64,000 nt of DNA, taken from NCBI GenBank assembly GCA_001797275.1, contig MGOY01000013.1, forward strand, positions 59,919 to 123,918, given 5' to 3'. The notes below the pieces were generated by a model, which was given only the letters and a program-made list of their open reading frames with translations, was not told where the DNA came from and did no database searches. Below, one piece after another: positions 1-7,543 of the stretch (within the stretch, counting starts at the first letter, position 1; every line of letters starts with the position of its first letter). The DNA comes from Clostridiales bacterium GWF2_38_85. Lineage in GTDB: Bacteria; Bacillota; Clostridia; Oscillospirales; CAG-382. Made by a program: the position numbers and the translations under genes.

Positions 1-946
1 CACTGTAGGCTCTACCAAGCTCCTTGCGTCGTGTCATTTCATCCTGCACTAATTCGAATTCCTCAGGCGTGATAATTGCTTCATGTGAACCTTCCACATA
101 GTATTGTGGCACTTCCCCATTGTTAATACGTAGCTCCTTTGTCAAAAAATCAACTGTAAATCGTTTCTGCAGTAATGCGTCACCCTTGTACTTCTCATTG
201 GTTAGGATGCTTGCTACGGTGGATGCTTGCCATATCTGCTTTCCCGAAGGACTTAATATACCGTGTTCCATGAGGTAGTTGGCAATACCCTGGGTGGTCT
301 TTCCCTCAAGAAAAAGTTTGTAGATGATGCGAACGGTTTCTGCTTGTTCCGGCACAACCTTCAATGTATCGTTTTCTCCCTTTTCGAAGCCGAGGAAATT
401 GGAATAACCGACGCTGACCTTACCATCCGCGAATCGTTTCCTTTGGCCCCAAGTGACGTTTTCAGAAATCGAACGGCTTTCCTCCTGCGCTAACGAACTC
501 ATAATAGTGAGCAGAAGTTCGCCTTTACCATCAAAGGTGTAAATTCCTTCTTTCTCAAAATAGCACTCTACCCCTTTTTCTTTCAGCTTTCGAATAGTAA
601 CAAGACTGTCTACCGTATTCCTCGCAAATCGGCTAACTGACTTTGTAACAATAAGGTCTATCTTCCCTGCTAAAGCATCGGCTATCATTTTCTTGAAACC
701 ATCCCTGTGTTTTGTGCCGAGTGCTGAAATCCCTTCGTCGGTATAAACCTTTACATATTCCCAATCGGTGCGACTTTTAATGAAATTAGTGTAATAATCA
801 ATTTGCGCTTCGTAGCTTGTGAACTGCTCATCGCTATCGGTAGATACACGAGCATAACCAGCAACTTTCCGTTTTTGATTAATCAATGACGGTAAATGGG
901 TTAATGGGTTTATGTTCGGTGGGATTACGGTGATTGTTTTTGCCAT
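1..946 (-). CDS. Large serine recombinase, C-terminus beyond window edge
   Basis: Reading leftward from the ATG at 946, this encodes a site-specific recombinase of the large serine family, which cuts and rejoins DNA at att sites to integrate or excise the element. The N-terminal resolvase fold is clear: catalytic serine in AGYARVSTD (residues ~28-36), then the KSVSRFARN motif (~95-103) and the S-LAQEESRS helix (~140). A recombinase domain with a GFEKGENDTL-like stretch and an LTNEKYKGDALLQKRF motif follows. The gene runs off the window, so the zinc-ribbon and coiled-coil end is unseen. Its start shares one base with the stop of the upstream, broken recombinase, so the two were an operon. Family assignment is firm; which att site it uses cannot be told. 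Confidence 0.93.
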   Translation of the reverse strand, partial: MAKTITVIPPNINPLTHLPSLINQKRKVAGYARVSTDSDEQFTSYEAQIDYYTNFIKSRTDWEYVKVYTDEGISALGTKHRDGFKKMIADALAGKIDLIVTKSVSRFARNTVDSLVTIRKLKEKGVECYFEKEGIYTFDGKGELLLTIMSSLAQEESRSISENVTWGQRKRFADGKVSVGYSNFLGFEKGENDTLKVVPEQAETVRIIYKLFLEGKTTQGIANYLMEHGILSPSGKQIWQASTVASILTNEKYKGDALLQKRFTVDFLTKELRINNGEVPQYYVEGSHEAIITPEEFELVQDEMTRRKELGRAYS

Positions 947-1464
947 CAGATTTTCCTCCTATCTAGAACTTTCTGTTGTGCTGCTTTTTTCATCTCATCC
1001 GTCCAGCTCATTGCTCTGGAGTTATCTTTCCAATGCTTTGTGATCTCTGTTCCATCTTTGAAACGGAATACTAGTATGTTATCTTTGCAAACACGAACAA
1101 TATTTATAGCATTACCGAACACCTGTTCATCAAAGGTATCTATCCCAAGAACATCGGCTACCACTTTCTTTAACGTTTCTTCCGGAATTTGCTTAGAATC
1201 GCAAGCGTTCTTTCCGCTTGTGTGATTAGTTCTGCATATCCAAATCGGACTTGCACGTTTGACCTTCCTGCGATAATGTTTATCGCAAATGTTACAGACA
1301 AGCATTCCGGAAAAGGGGGACGCTTGCTTTTCATTAATTGGATTGAGTTTGGTTGCTCGCCGAGCTATTTCTCTCTGAACACTCTCAAAATACTCCATGC
1401 TGATGATCGGCTCGTGCGTTTCTGTTGCATGATAGCGTGGAAGTTCTCCATGGTTGACAAGAGT
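946..1464 (-). pseudogene. C-terminal half of serine recombinase, separated by an in-frame TGA
   Basis: This stretch continues the reading frame of the recombinase at 1465-2238 with no base gained or lost, but a TGA stands between them. The translation right after the stop (residues T-L-V-N-H-G-E-L-P-R-Y) is the normal continuation of a recombinase domain, and the rest holds the zinc ribbon (CNICDKHYRR, then a distal Cys pair) and a basic C-terminus. The first ATG in frame is at 1398, inside the recombinase domain and without a good ribosome site. A stable separate protein is unlikely, so I read it as the severed half of a recently inactivated gene. Readthrough of the TGA or a sequencing error are the alternatives. 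Confidence 0.8.
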
Positions 1465-2238
1465 TCACTTAGTGATGTGATTTTCACAGTAAGTCTTTTG
1501 TAATAGCAGGTTGCCTGTATAGGTGCAATTTCTCAGTATTTTCATAATAGTACTGCGATACCAATGCTTTCCGTTACGGGTAGAATACTCTTCTGCATTC
1601 AATCGTTTTGCGATACCACCGCAACCCAAGCCGGAGATATAATAATTAAAAATGCGTTTAACCAGTTCCGCTTCCTCCGGTATGACGATGAATTGTCCTT
1701 TTTCGTAGCGGTAACCGAGAATCGTTCCATTCCAGGGCTTACCCTCCTCGAAATTCTTTTTGATGCGCCATTTCTGGTTCTCACTAGCAGAGAGGCTTTC
1801 TTCTTGAGCATAGGATGCGAGGATTGTCAGCATAAGCTCACCCTCGGTGCTCATCGTATGGATGTTCTGCTCTTCAAAATAAATGTCCACCCCCAGCGAC
1901 TTTAACTCACGAACGGTTTCCAGAAGTGTTACCGTGTTTCGTGCGAAACGGGAGATGGACTTGGTAATGACTATATCAATCAATCCTACACGGCAGTCGA
2001 ACAGAAGCCTTTGGAAATTAGCTCGGTCATCCTTCGTTCCTGAGAGAGCTTCATCAGCATACACACCTGCGTACTGCCACCCTTCATGAACTTGAATCAG
2101 CTCATTGTAATAGCTGACCTGTGCCGAGAACGAATGGAGCATTGCATCTTTTCCACTCGATACTCTGGCATAGGCTGCAACACGCTTTGGCTTTTCTAAA
2201 ACCGTCCTTTTTTCAAGCTTCCTCACGATTTTAAGCAT
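1465..2238 (-). CDS. Serine recombinase, N-terminal catalytic part (truncated by TGA)
   Basis: Resolvase-type catalytic domain: AYARVSSGKD with the nucleophile serine (~residues 22-31), ITKSISRFARN (~92-102), ASYAQEESLS (~140), then a recombinase domain with the GYRYEKGQFIV segment and the LRNCTYTGNLLLQKTY motif. Translation ends at a TGA exactly where related proteins continue. The start is taken at 2238 because AGGAGG lies eight bases upstream; the longer frame back to 2259 would begin inside that ribosome site. With the part at 946-1464 the original protein would be about 430 residues, within the family's range. Cut here it retains the catalytic domain but lacks the zinc ribbon needed for att-site synapsis control. 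It may be inactive. Confidence 0.85.
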   Translation of the reverse strand: MLKIVRKLEKRTVLEKPKRVAAYARVSSGKDAMLHSFSAQVSYYNELIQVHEGWQYAGVYADEALSGTKDDRANFQRLLFDCRVGLIDIVITKSISRFARNTVTLLETVRELKSLGVDIYFEEQNIHTMSTEGELMLTILASYAQEESLSASENQKWRIKKNFEEGKPWNGTILGYRYEKGQFIVIPEEAELVKRIFNYYISGLGCGGIAKRLNAEEYSTRNGKHWYRSTIMKILRNCTYTGNLLLQKTYCENHITK

Positions 2239-2260
2239 ATATATCACCTCCTTGTACATG

Positions 2261-2452
2261 TTACATATTCGCTCTAAAACCGAGATTTATCAAGTCTTTT
2301 TCTCGAAATATACTGCCGAATTTAAGCCCATATTTTTGTGCTAATTTGTCCTCAATTGATACAATATCTTTCTCGTTAAGGATACCTCTTTCGAGCATTA
2401 TTTTTGCCTGGGTTATAGCAGAATGGTAGTTTTGGATATTATTACGATCAAT
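2261..2452 (-). CDS. SHOCT-domain small protein
   Basis: A 63-residue protein whose middle, YHSAITQAKIMLERGILNE followed by an acidic/basic helix and YGLKFGSIF, fits the SHOCT (short C-terminal) domain, a small helical module found beside mobile-element recombinases; its role there is not established. The longer frame back to 2557 is not needed: an ATG at 2452 overlaps the stop of the upstream gene in a coupled arrangement. It sits between the HTH/zinc-finger gene and the recombinase operon, a recurrent order in clostridial recombinase modules. Possible roles are regulation or a recombination accessory function; this is inference from position. Confidence 0.7.
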   Translation of the reverse strand: MDRNNIQNYHSAITQAKIMLERGILNEKDIVSIEDKLAQKYGLKFGSIFREKDLINLGFRANM

Positions 2453-2837
2453 CATTGCTGCCACCGCTCTTATAACGCACCTTAATGTAGCAGGCATGGG
2501 AGCAGTACTTCTTCTCATTGTGGCGGCGCATATGTATTTCTTTTCCACAGCAAGCACAGGTTGTGATATACAGCATTTCTGCCTTTGGATGTTCGTTCCA
2601 CCATTTATTTCGACAAGCGTCCGAACAAAAACGTCTTGTACTTCGTTTGCTTTTATCTATCGGATTTCCGCATTGTGTGCATATGGAGATGATTTCTTTG
2701 GTCTCGCTGCTGGTCTTGTACCTTCTGCAATAGGACTTCACAGTATTTTCAGACAAACCGATTTCCTTTGCTATTTTGGAATATCCGTAGCCTTCAAGGC
2801 GTAAATTATCTATAAGAATTTTCTGACTGTCTGTCAT
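2448..2837 (-). CDS. HTH protein with two zinc-finger-like Cys clusters
   Basis: 129 residues. Residues 1-40 form a sigma-region-4-like helix-turn-helix (GYGYSKIAKEIGLSENTVKSYCRRY). Two Cys clusters follow: C-x2-C (CTQCGNP) with FCSDAC at ~53-75, and C-x2-C (CACCGKE) with YCSHAC at ~95-117, each resembling a small treble-clef or zinc-ribbon. Proteins with this layout sit upstream of serine recombinases in many clostridial elements and are presumed to regulate or assist recombination. The start is supported by GGAGG eight bases upstream. The gene is divergent from the XRE gene at 3030 and leads the SHOCT-recombinase operon. Confidence 0.75.
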   Translation of the reverse strand: MTDSQKILIDNLRLEGYGYSKIAKEIGLSENTVKSYCRRYKTSSETKEIISICTQCGNPIDKSKRSTRRFCSDACRNKWWNEHPKAEMLYITTCACCGKEIHMRRHNEKKYCSHACYIKVRYKSGGSND

Positions 2838-2874
2838 ATTCGTACCTCCGTTCAGAGGAGAGGTGTTTTCCTAT

Positions 2875-2923
2875 CCTCACTTCCTATTGGACAACGAGGG
2901 AAGTAAATCCGTAGTGTGCAGCT
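2875..2923. repeat. Dispersed intergenic repeat, copy 1
   Basis: First of three related intergenic sequences (others at 49105-49147 and 53431-53472). Shared blocks are GGACA, then a variable 9-12 bases, then AAATCCGTAGTG and a short AG-TTT tail. Copies 1 and 2 also share CCTCACT-C/A-CCTATTGGACA. It lies just upstream of the HTH/zinc-finger gene. Confidence 0.6.
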
Positions 2924-2955
2924 TTCATTTATGACCATATGTTAGTAAATAATTC

Positions 2956-2984
2956 TTGACATTACGTCCGAATGGTCGTATAAT
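2956..2984 (+). promoter_or_regulatory. Consensus promoter for the XRE gene, with internal dyad
   Basis: TTGACA (2956-2961) and TATAAT (2979-2984) are separated by 17 bases, a perfect vegetative promoter. The spacer and -10 contain an imperfect dyad TACG-T/A-CC-N4-GG-T/A-CGTA, a plausible operator for the XRE protein encoded 45 bases downstream (autoregulation is inference). Confidence 0.8.
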
Positions 2985-3029
2985 GTAACAATCTTATTTT
3001 TGGAAGAAGCACAAATGGCATTTTAAGTT

Positions 3030-3281
3030 ATGCGCGTTGAGGAAAAATGGATACTTAAAGATTACCGTGAAAAACTCGGTTTGACGCAACAACAGGTCGC
3101 AGATAAAGCAAAGATACAACTTAGGCAGTATCAACGGTTTGAAGCGGGTGAAAGGAATCTTTCCTCATCTTCATTCAATATCGCTTGCAGGGTTATCGAA
3201 GCTCTCGGACTTAACCTCAGCAAATATCATCACGGCGATTATGTTTTTGGAGATGAGGTTGATCTTTCCCAGAAAGATTGA
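3030..3281 (+). CDS. XRE-family HTH transcriptional regulator
   Basis: 83 residues forming one Cro/CI-type helix-turn-helix: YREKLGLTQQQVADKAKI is the recognition region, then QRFEAGERNLSSSSF. There is no separate oligomerisation or effector domain, so it resembles small Cro-like or excisionase-control regulators. It is transcribed from a consensus promoter at 2956-2984 and followed by a strong terminator, making it a single-gene unit divergent from the recombinase module. The ATG has little Shine-Dalgarno, and the short leader (~40 bases) suggests weak translation. A role in repressing the recombination genes or the phage is plausible but unproven; no other lysogeny repressor is obvious in the window. 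Confidence 0.8.
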   Translation: MRVEEKWILKDYREKLGLTQQQVADKAKIQLRQYQRFEAGERNLSSSSFNIACRVIEALGLNLSKYHHGDYVFGDEVDLSQKD

Positions 3282-3310
3282 TCAGCGAGGAATTTTACGA
3301 TATAAAAACG

Positions 3311-3353
3311 AAAAATCCCACGAGACGGTAAGAAACCGAATCGTGGGATTTTT
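3311..3353. terminator. Bidirectional intrinsic terminator
   Basis: A 13-bp perfect inverted repeat, A5TCCCACGA (3311-3323) and TCGTGGGAT5 (3341-3353), with T-runs on both strands. It separates the XRE gene from the convergent endolysin gene. Confidence 0.88.
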
Positions 3354-3479
3354 TATACAAGTACAATATGATATTGTATGCTCCGACTTGAACACGGTAG
3401 AGTTTCTTTTGTGTGGTCGGTGAGAGTTAGGTAGCGGGAGTGGATGTAGAAAGTAAATTTTCTTTTTCTATTATACTAT

Positions 3480-4463
3480 TTATTTAGGAATTTTTAGTTT
3501 CTGACCGCTGTAGATGACATTGGATTTCAAATCATTCAACCTGACAATTTCTGGGTAACGGGATCCGTCCCCGAGATATTTCAAGGCAATCTCCCAGAGG
3601 GTATCTCCATGAACGACTGTGTGAATTCGGTAGGTTTCCTCTGTAATAGTAGCAGTCACCACCGCCAGATCGGAAGCATTAACAGGGGACATAATTGCAT
3701 ACTTACCGTTCTCATCTTTATCGATTACAGCACGATCGCTATTAATACTATGTACATACCAGTTCAGATTCTTTACCCAATCCGGAATGTTTTTACCACC
3801 GTAGTATTCTGAGCCTGTGATTTTCACAAGGTCACCATCTTTAATAACAATCTCTGTAGTAGGTTCAGCCGGAGTTGGTATAATAAGCTTTTCTTTCACA
3901 TCCGCTCGGAAAGTATCCATGACCTTACCAAACTTCGGGAACCAGTGCATTACATCTCCATGATTTGAAGCGATACCGAGCTTATGTCCCTCACTGTGGC
4001 AGAGGATGTTCTGTTCGGTTAAACTGTAAAGTTTACATAGGTACACACACAGTTCGACCGCTTCAATATAGACTTTATTAAAATAGTCAACATCGGTCAA
4101 ATCATCTTCGCAGATTTCAAAGCCAATATACCCGTTGTTGTTTGCGTTTCTTGAATACCCAAGCGAACCGCTTCCGCTGTGCCAGCCGACGATGTCCCAC
4201 GGTAGAGTCTGGTAGGTGGCAATTGAGCCGTCTGCTAGCTTTCCAATAAAAGCGTGAACACAAGCCTCATGCCCGCCGGGTGTTGCTGTGTTCCAGTGGT
4301 TACTGTATTTATTCAAACCGAGCAATCCATCGTCGGGACCGACATAACGATTAAGGGTTGGATTATTGGCGCCAGTGGAATGAACTAGGATTCCTTTGAC
4401 TGTATGTTGCTTTCCTGACTTGAAACAGTTATTTTCGGTGAAATAATACTGTTTTAGATTCAT
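3480..4463 (-). CDS. Endolysin: N-acetylmuramoyl-L-alanine amidase with C-terminal LysM
   Basis: 327 residues. Residues ~20-190 are an amidase_2 (PGRP-like) domain: the zinc-binding first histidine lies in GILVHSTGAN, with the substrate region HSGSGSLGYSRN, IGFEICEDD, and CHSEGHKLGIASNHGDVMHWFP carrying later zinc and catalytic residues. It cleaves the bond between muramic acid and the stem peptide during lysis. A linker (~195-280) contains an SH3b-like stretch, and the last 45 residues are a LysM (HTVVHGDTLWEIALKYLG ... IYSGQKLKIPK) that binds peptidoglycan. No signal peptide is seen, so the upstream holin should provide the exit. The stop sits just before the bidirectional terminator. Confidence 0.92.
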   Translation of the reverse strand: MNLKQYYFTENNCFKSGKQHTVKGILVHSTGANNPTLNRYVGPDDGLLGLNKYSNHWNTATPGGHEACVHAFIGKLADGSIATYQTLPWDIVGWHSGSGSLGYSRNANNNGYIGFEICEDDLTDVDYFNKVYIEAVELCVYLCKLYSLTEQNILCHSEGHKLGIASNHGDVMHWFPKFGKVMDTFRADVKEKLIIPTPAEPTTEIVIKDGDLVKITGSEYYGGKNIPDWVKNLNWYVHSINSDRAVIDKDENGKYAIMSPVNASDLAVVTATITEETYRIHTVVHGDTLWEIALKYLGDGSRYPEIVRLNDLKSNVIYSGQKLKIPK

Positions 4464-4466
4464 AGA

Positions 4467-4877
4467 TTAATCCTCCTTTTCGTTTTGGTCATGAAGCTGT
4501 TTTAATACTTCCTTTAGTTTCTGCGGAACAGGTAATCCGATGTGGCTCACATTTTCAAGTATGGACACACCTTCGTTTGAAAGATAGAAAAATATAACCG
4601 CTGTCCTTAAAACGAACCCTTCTCCGATTACTTTCGAATCAATAATATGCCCGATTCCAACCAGAGCAAAAATGAGTACCTTCTTGAAGATTCCTCGGAA
4701 GCCAACCTCGCTGGACAGCTTCTTATCGAGGATAGCGCACATAACACCGGTGATATAGTCGATGATAACGAAAGCAACCAGTGCATACAAGAATCCATCC
4801 CACCCTCCTAAAAAATACCCGAGCCAGCCACCGATTGCGGCGATGATTAATTGAATAAAGTTCCAAAAGTCTTTCAT
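4467..4877 (-). CDS. Phage holin (phi LC3 / TcdE-like family)
   Basis: 136-residue membrane protein. The start at 4877 has AGAAAGGA upstream; the longer frame to 4946 runs through a terminator hairpin and is rejected. Hydrophobic segments are FIQLIIAAIGGWLGYFLGGW, LYALVAFVIIDYITGVM, KVLIFALVGIGHIID and TAVIFFYLSNEGVSILENV, followed by a charged tail (LKQLHDQNEKED), the pattern of the toxin-secretion/phage-lysis holin family. It permeabilises the membrane to release the endolysin encoded three bases downstream. A terminator lies between it and the cargo genes upstream. Confidence 0.9.
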   Translation of the reverse strand: MKDFWNFIQLIIAAIGGWLGYFLGGWDGFLYALVAFVIIDYITGVMCAILDKKLSSEVGFRGIFKKVLIFALVGIGHIIDSKVIGEGFVLRTAVIFFYLSNEGVSILENVSHIGLPVPQKLKEVLKQLHDQNEKED

Positions 4878-4910
4878 GTTGTAAATCCTTTCTATTTTTA
4901 ATTTTGAGCA

Positions 4911-4944
4911 TAATAAAAGCACCTTTGCGGTGAAGCAAAGATGC
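4911..4944 (-). terminator. Intrinsic terminator ending the cargo pair, just before holin
   Basis: On the minus strand a 10-bp stem (4944-4935 with 4928-4919, loop TTCACC) is followed by TTTTATTA. It closes the transcription unit of the cargo genes at 5183-7377 and would also reduce phage read-through into the lysis genes. The remaining 4945-5182 holds nothing recognised. Confidence 0.75.
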
Positions 4945-5182
4945 ATAATGTTTGTAATATATAGTTTATATCAGAGTTGGAGTAATTGGAGATAATGTAA
5001 TTTAAATAATATTTCTTATCCTCTGTACCATGATATTTGACCATTCTAGATAACCTCTGGGTTACCAGTTCTTTTAATCGATACCATATGTTTTTCATCA
5101 AACATAATAACTTATACATTCAGTTTTCTTCAACACGAAATTTAAGCATTGACACGTTTTTACTGCTTGTCTATGTATAAGG

Positions 5183-6400
5183 TTATTTAATAGTAGCTTT
5201 TTTCCTAATATCGTTTTCACGGACAAAATATAAATATGTTTCAATATCATTTTTATTTGCCATAAAAATAGTTTGATTCCATTTATACTGCCAGCACTCA
5301 TAGGTACATTTACAATATTGCGTATCATACAACGTATATTCTAACCTATGTTTACAGGGTTCCTTATGCTCTTTCTGCTTACAATTATCTTCCACGCAGT
5401 CGTCCCAAAGGATATTTAATGAGTATTTAAACTCATCAGAACATTTTTCTACATAATCATTATATTTTCTCATATCCTGCATCTTTATACCGATGCTGGG
5501 TATATGATTATCAAGATTTACCCTTACTATCGCTCTTGCGTCATGTTTTTTATAGTCGTAACGTAAATAAATGTCCTTAAATTCTTTCCTATTCTCGAAT
5601 ATATTTATATAGAAATTAAAACTGTAACCATATTCAAGCATCTTTATATGAAAATGTTTTATAGCTTCTTTTTCTTCTTCACCATCAAAATAACGGAACA
5701 AATCGTCAATTATAAAGGGCATTTTATTTGTGTTTGTGTATTCAAAAAGTCTAGGATTAAGTAAAATATGCATTTGTTGATTATAAGGATATGACGAATT
5801 CATCCCTTGATTAATATCATAATCCTGCGTTATGGAATAGAAATACAATCCCTTTAAAACAAGGTTGTCATCGGGAAATTCTATAGAACAACTTTGTTCT
5901 TTGCTTGAAAAAACATCTCCATTAAAAATAAACCCGTTATCTTTTAATAAATTAATTACTGCATCCTTATCAGCTTTTTTCGGTTTTCTTAATCGTTCCT
6001 TTAAAGCATTAATATCCACTAATAGGACATTACCGTTAAATTTACTGCTATTTGCTATTGCTGATATTACGGCGAATATGCAATGCAAAGGAAAGAGAAA
6101 ATCAATATTCCCCTCCGAGATTTCTTTAAATAACTCAATCATGTATCCACGAAAATGAGAAAAGCTTTCCAATATTTCAGATTTGGTATATACTTTTAAA
6201 TAAACCAGATTTATTTCAACATCATTATTTTCAGGATAAATCAGACTTAACCATCTTTTTGCCTGTTCCTGTTTCGTCATTATAACACTATTTTGTTTAT
6301 ACCATAAGTTGTATCTAATTATATAAATTAGATTATCTATGTTTTCGTATTCAGGATAAATAAGACTCAACCATTTATTTGTCTGTTCCTGCTTTGTCAT
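5183..6400 (-). CDS. Cys-rich cargo protein, partner of the AraC/GyrI gene (family A/B)
   Basis: 405 residues, no family recognised. The C-terminal ~110 residues carry a Cys cluster: KYNDYVEKCS, DDCVEDNCKQ, EPCKHR, then YCKCTYECWQYKW, and end in a helix (DIETYLYFVREN). The same layout, in the same order, occurs in the cargo protein at 10824-11870 (KYSDYLNECT ... KCTRYFC ... AIENYIKLIELEN), so the two are probably homologous. The cluster could bind zinc or another metal. The first ~40 codons are a diverged duplicate of the next ~40. AAGGAG sits eight bases before the ATG. The gene follows the broken AraC/GyrI regulator by 18 bases, ends before a terminator, and is AT-rich compared with phage genes. 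Confidence 0.75.
   Translation of the reverse strand: MTKQEQTNKWLSLIYPEYENIDNLIYIIRYNLWYKQNSVIMTKQEQAKRWLSLIYPENNDVEINLVYLKVYTKSEILESFSHFRGYMIELFKEISEGNIDFLFPLHCIFAVISAIANSSKFNGNVLLVDINALKERLRKPKKADKDAVINLLKDNGFIFNGDVFSSKEQSCSIEFPDDNLVLKGLYFYSITQDYDINQGMNSSYPYNQQMHILLNPRLFEYTNTNKMPFIIDDLFRYFDGEEEKEAIKHFHIKMLEYGYSFNFYINIFENRKEFKDIYLRYDYKKHDARAIVRVNLDNHIPSIGIKMQDMRKYNDYVEKCSDEFKYSLNILWDDCVEDNCKQKEHKEPCKHRLEYTLYDTQYCKCTYECWQYKWNQTIFMANKNDIETYLYFVRENDIRKKATIK
6221..6400 (-). repeat. Tandem duplication of the 5' coding end
   Basis: Codons 1-20 (6400-6341) and 41-60 (6280-6221) encode nearly the same peptide, MTKQEQ-x2-(K/R)WLSLIYPE; the unit is 120 bases. Only the first copy has a Shine-Dalgarno, so the second ATG is probably the ancestral start that gained a diverged copy in front. 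Confidence 0.75.
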
Positions 6401-6418
6401 TTTAATAACTCCTTAACC

Positions 6419-6979
6419 TCATACTAATGGTATCGCAAGTGTAAGGTCTGCTCCCGGACCGCCATTGTCTTTCTCATATCCATCTTGTAAGCCGTATATT
6501 TCTAGCTCAATAGGATAATCCTGCCGTTCATAACCATTTTCTTTTAGCCATAAACATCCCCACCCGTAAACATATGGGGTTAGATAGCTGGGATCACCTT
6601 TAAATTCTTCAGGTGACAAACTTCTAACAAACGGATCGTCATATCTTGTGGGAATATATAACCAACGTGTTGCGGGCAATACAAGTGTTTCCATATCGGT
6701 TTTGAGCCTTTCTATTTTTCCTGTTTCGCCTCCACTCCAAAAACAGGTTACTTCTTTGCATAACCAGTAATCCTGACGACTATCTTTACTACTGTTGCAA
6801 AAGTTGATTGTAATTCCGTAAAACTTATCATCAACAGGGTTAGGGACTTTCTCAAATATTTCACTCCTATTCTGAAAAAGCGAACCAATATCCTCGCCGG
6901 TTGGCTTGGTTCCGCCCATTTTAGCACTTCTGCCGACAAATCTCATAACACCTTTTTCTACAATATAAGGTTTTAACAT
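6419..6979 (-). CDS. GyrI-like (effector-binding) domain, severed from its AraC HTH
   Basis: The frame extends to 7087, but an ATG at 6979 has AAGGAGG seven bases upstream and would give a 186-residue free sensor domain. It resembles the GyrI-like/SOUL small-molecule-binding fold attached to AraC regulators: FVGRSAKM, KFYGITINF, LVLPATRWLYIPTRYDDP, and PIELEIYGLQDG near the end. In the unbroken ancestor this was the C-terminal half of the AraC protein whose HTH lies at 7000-7377; a one-base loss near 7089 split them. The sensor half itself remains open and has its own ribosome site, so it may still be made. Ligand unknown. Followed 18 bases on by the Cys-rich gene. Confidence 0.75.
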   Translation of the reverse strand: MLKPYIVEKGVMRFVGRSAKMGGTKPTGEDIGSLFQNRSEIFEKVPNPVDDKFYGITINFCNSSKDSRQDYWLCKEVTCFWSGGETGKIERLKTDMETLVLPATRWLYIPTRYDDPFVRSLSPEEFKGDPSYLTPYVYGWGCLWLKENGYERQDYPIELEIYGLQDGYEKDNGGPGADLTLAIPLV

Positions 6980-6999
6980 GATATTTCCTCCTTCTTGCA

Positions 7000-7377
7000 T
7001 TAATCGATAATAATAGTCTCGGATAATTTTATCCGGCTTAGGTTCATTAACATATTCATTCCGAATGCGGAAATCTTTAGGTGCCAATCCGTATTTTCTT
7101 TAAATGCTCTGTCAAAAGTACGTTGATTTTCAAAACCACAGGAAAGACAAATATCTAAAATTGTATCTTTACTGTCAAGGAGTTTATTTGCTGCGAAAAA
7201 TAATCGCATGTCACGAATGTAGTCAGTTACGCTGATATTAGTTATGTGTTTAAAAAGTCTATGGAAATAATATTCGGAATAAGCGAATTTTTCAGCGATA
7301 AAATTACAATTCAAATCTTCATTATAATTTTCAACAATATACTCCATCGCACTTTTTATCACTTCATGTGAATACAT
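7000..7377 (-). pseudogene. AraC-family HTH half, frameshifted
   Basis: Two AraC-type helix-turn-helices are visible: CNFIAEKFAYSEYYFHRLFKHIT (first) and ILDICLSCGFENQRTFDRAFKENT (second). Just after the second helix the frame changes: here it reads D-W-H-L-K, while the next frame reads A-P-K-D-F-R-I-R, the usual end of an AraC domain. Restoring one T in the GATT run (about 7089-7092) gives ...TDLAPKDFR, joining it to the GyrI-like domain at 6419. So this is a frameshifted AraC-GyrI fusion. AGGAGG lies before the ATG, and a weak promoter (-10 TATACT, 7402-7407) lies upstream. The product may be an unstable HTH fragment. Confidence 0.8.
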
Positions 7378-7543
7378 TAATTCACCTCCTATGCAAGAGT
7401 TAGTATATATTAAAAGTATTGTTTTGTCTGGACATTCTCTGCTATCTATATAGAACTTATTAATTACATTTAAAGAATTATTATATGGAACTTGATTTAT
7501 AATATCATATTAAATTGAATAATTCAATGTACTCACTAAATTC

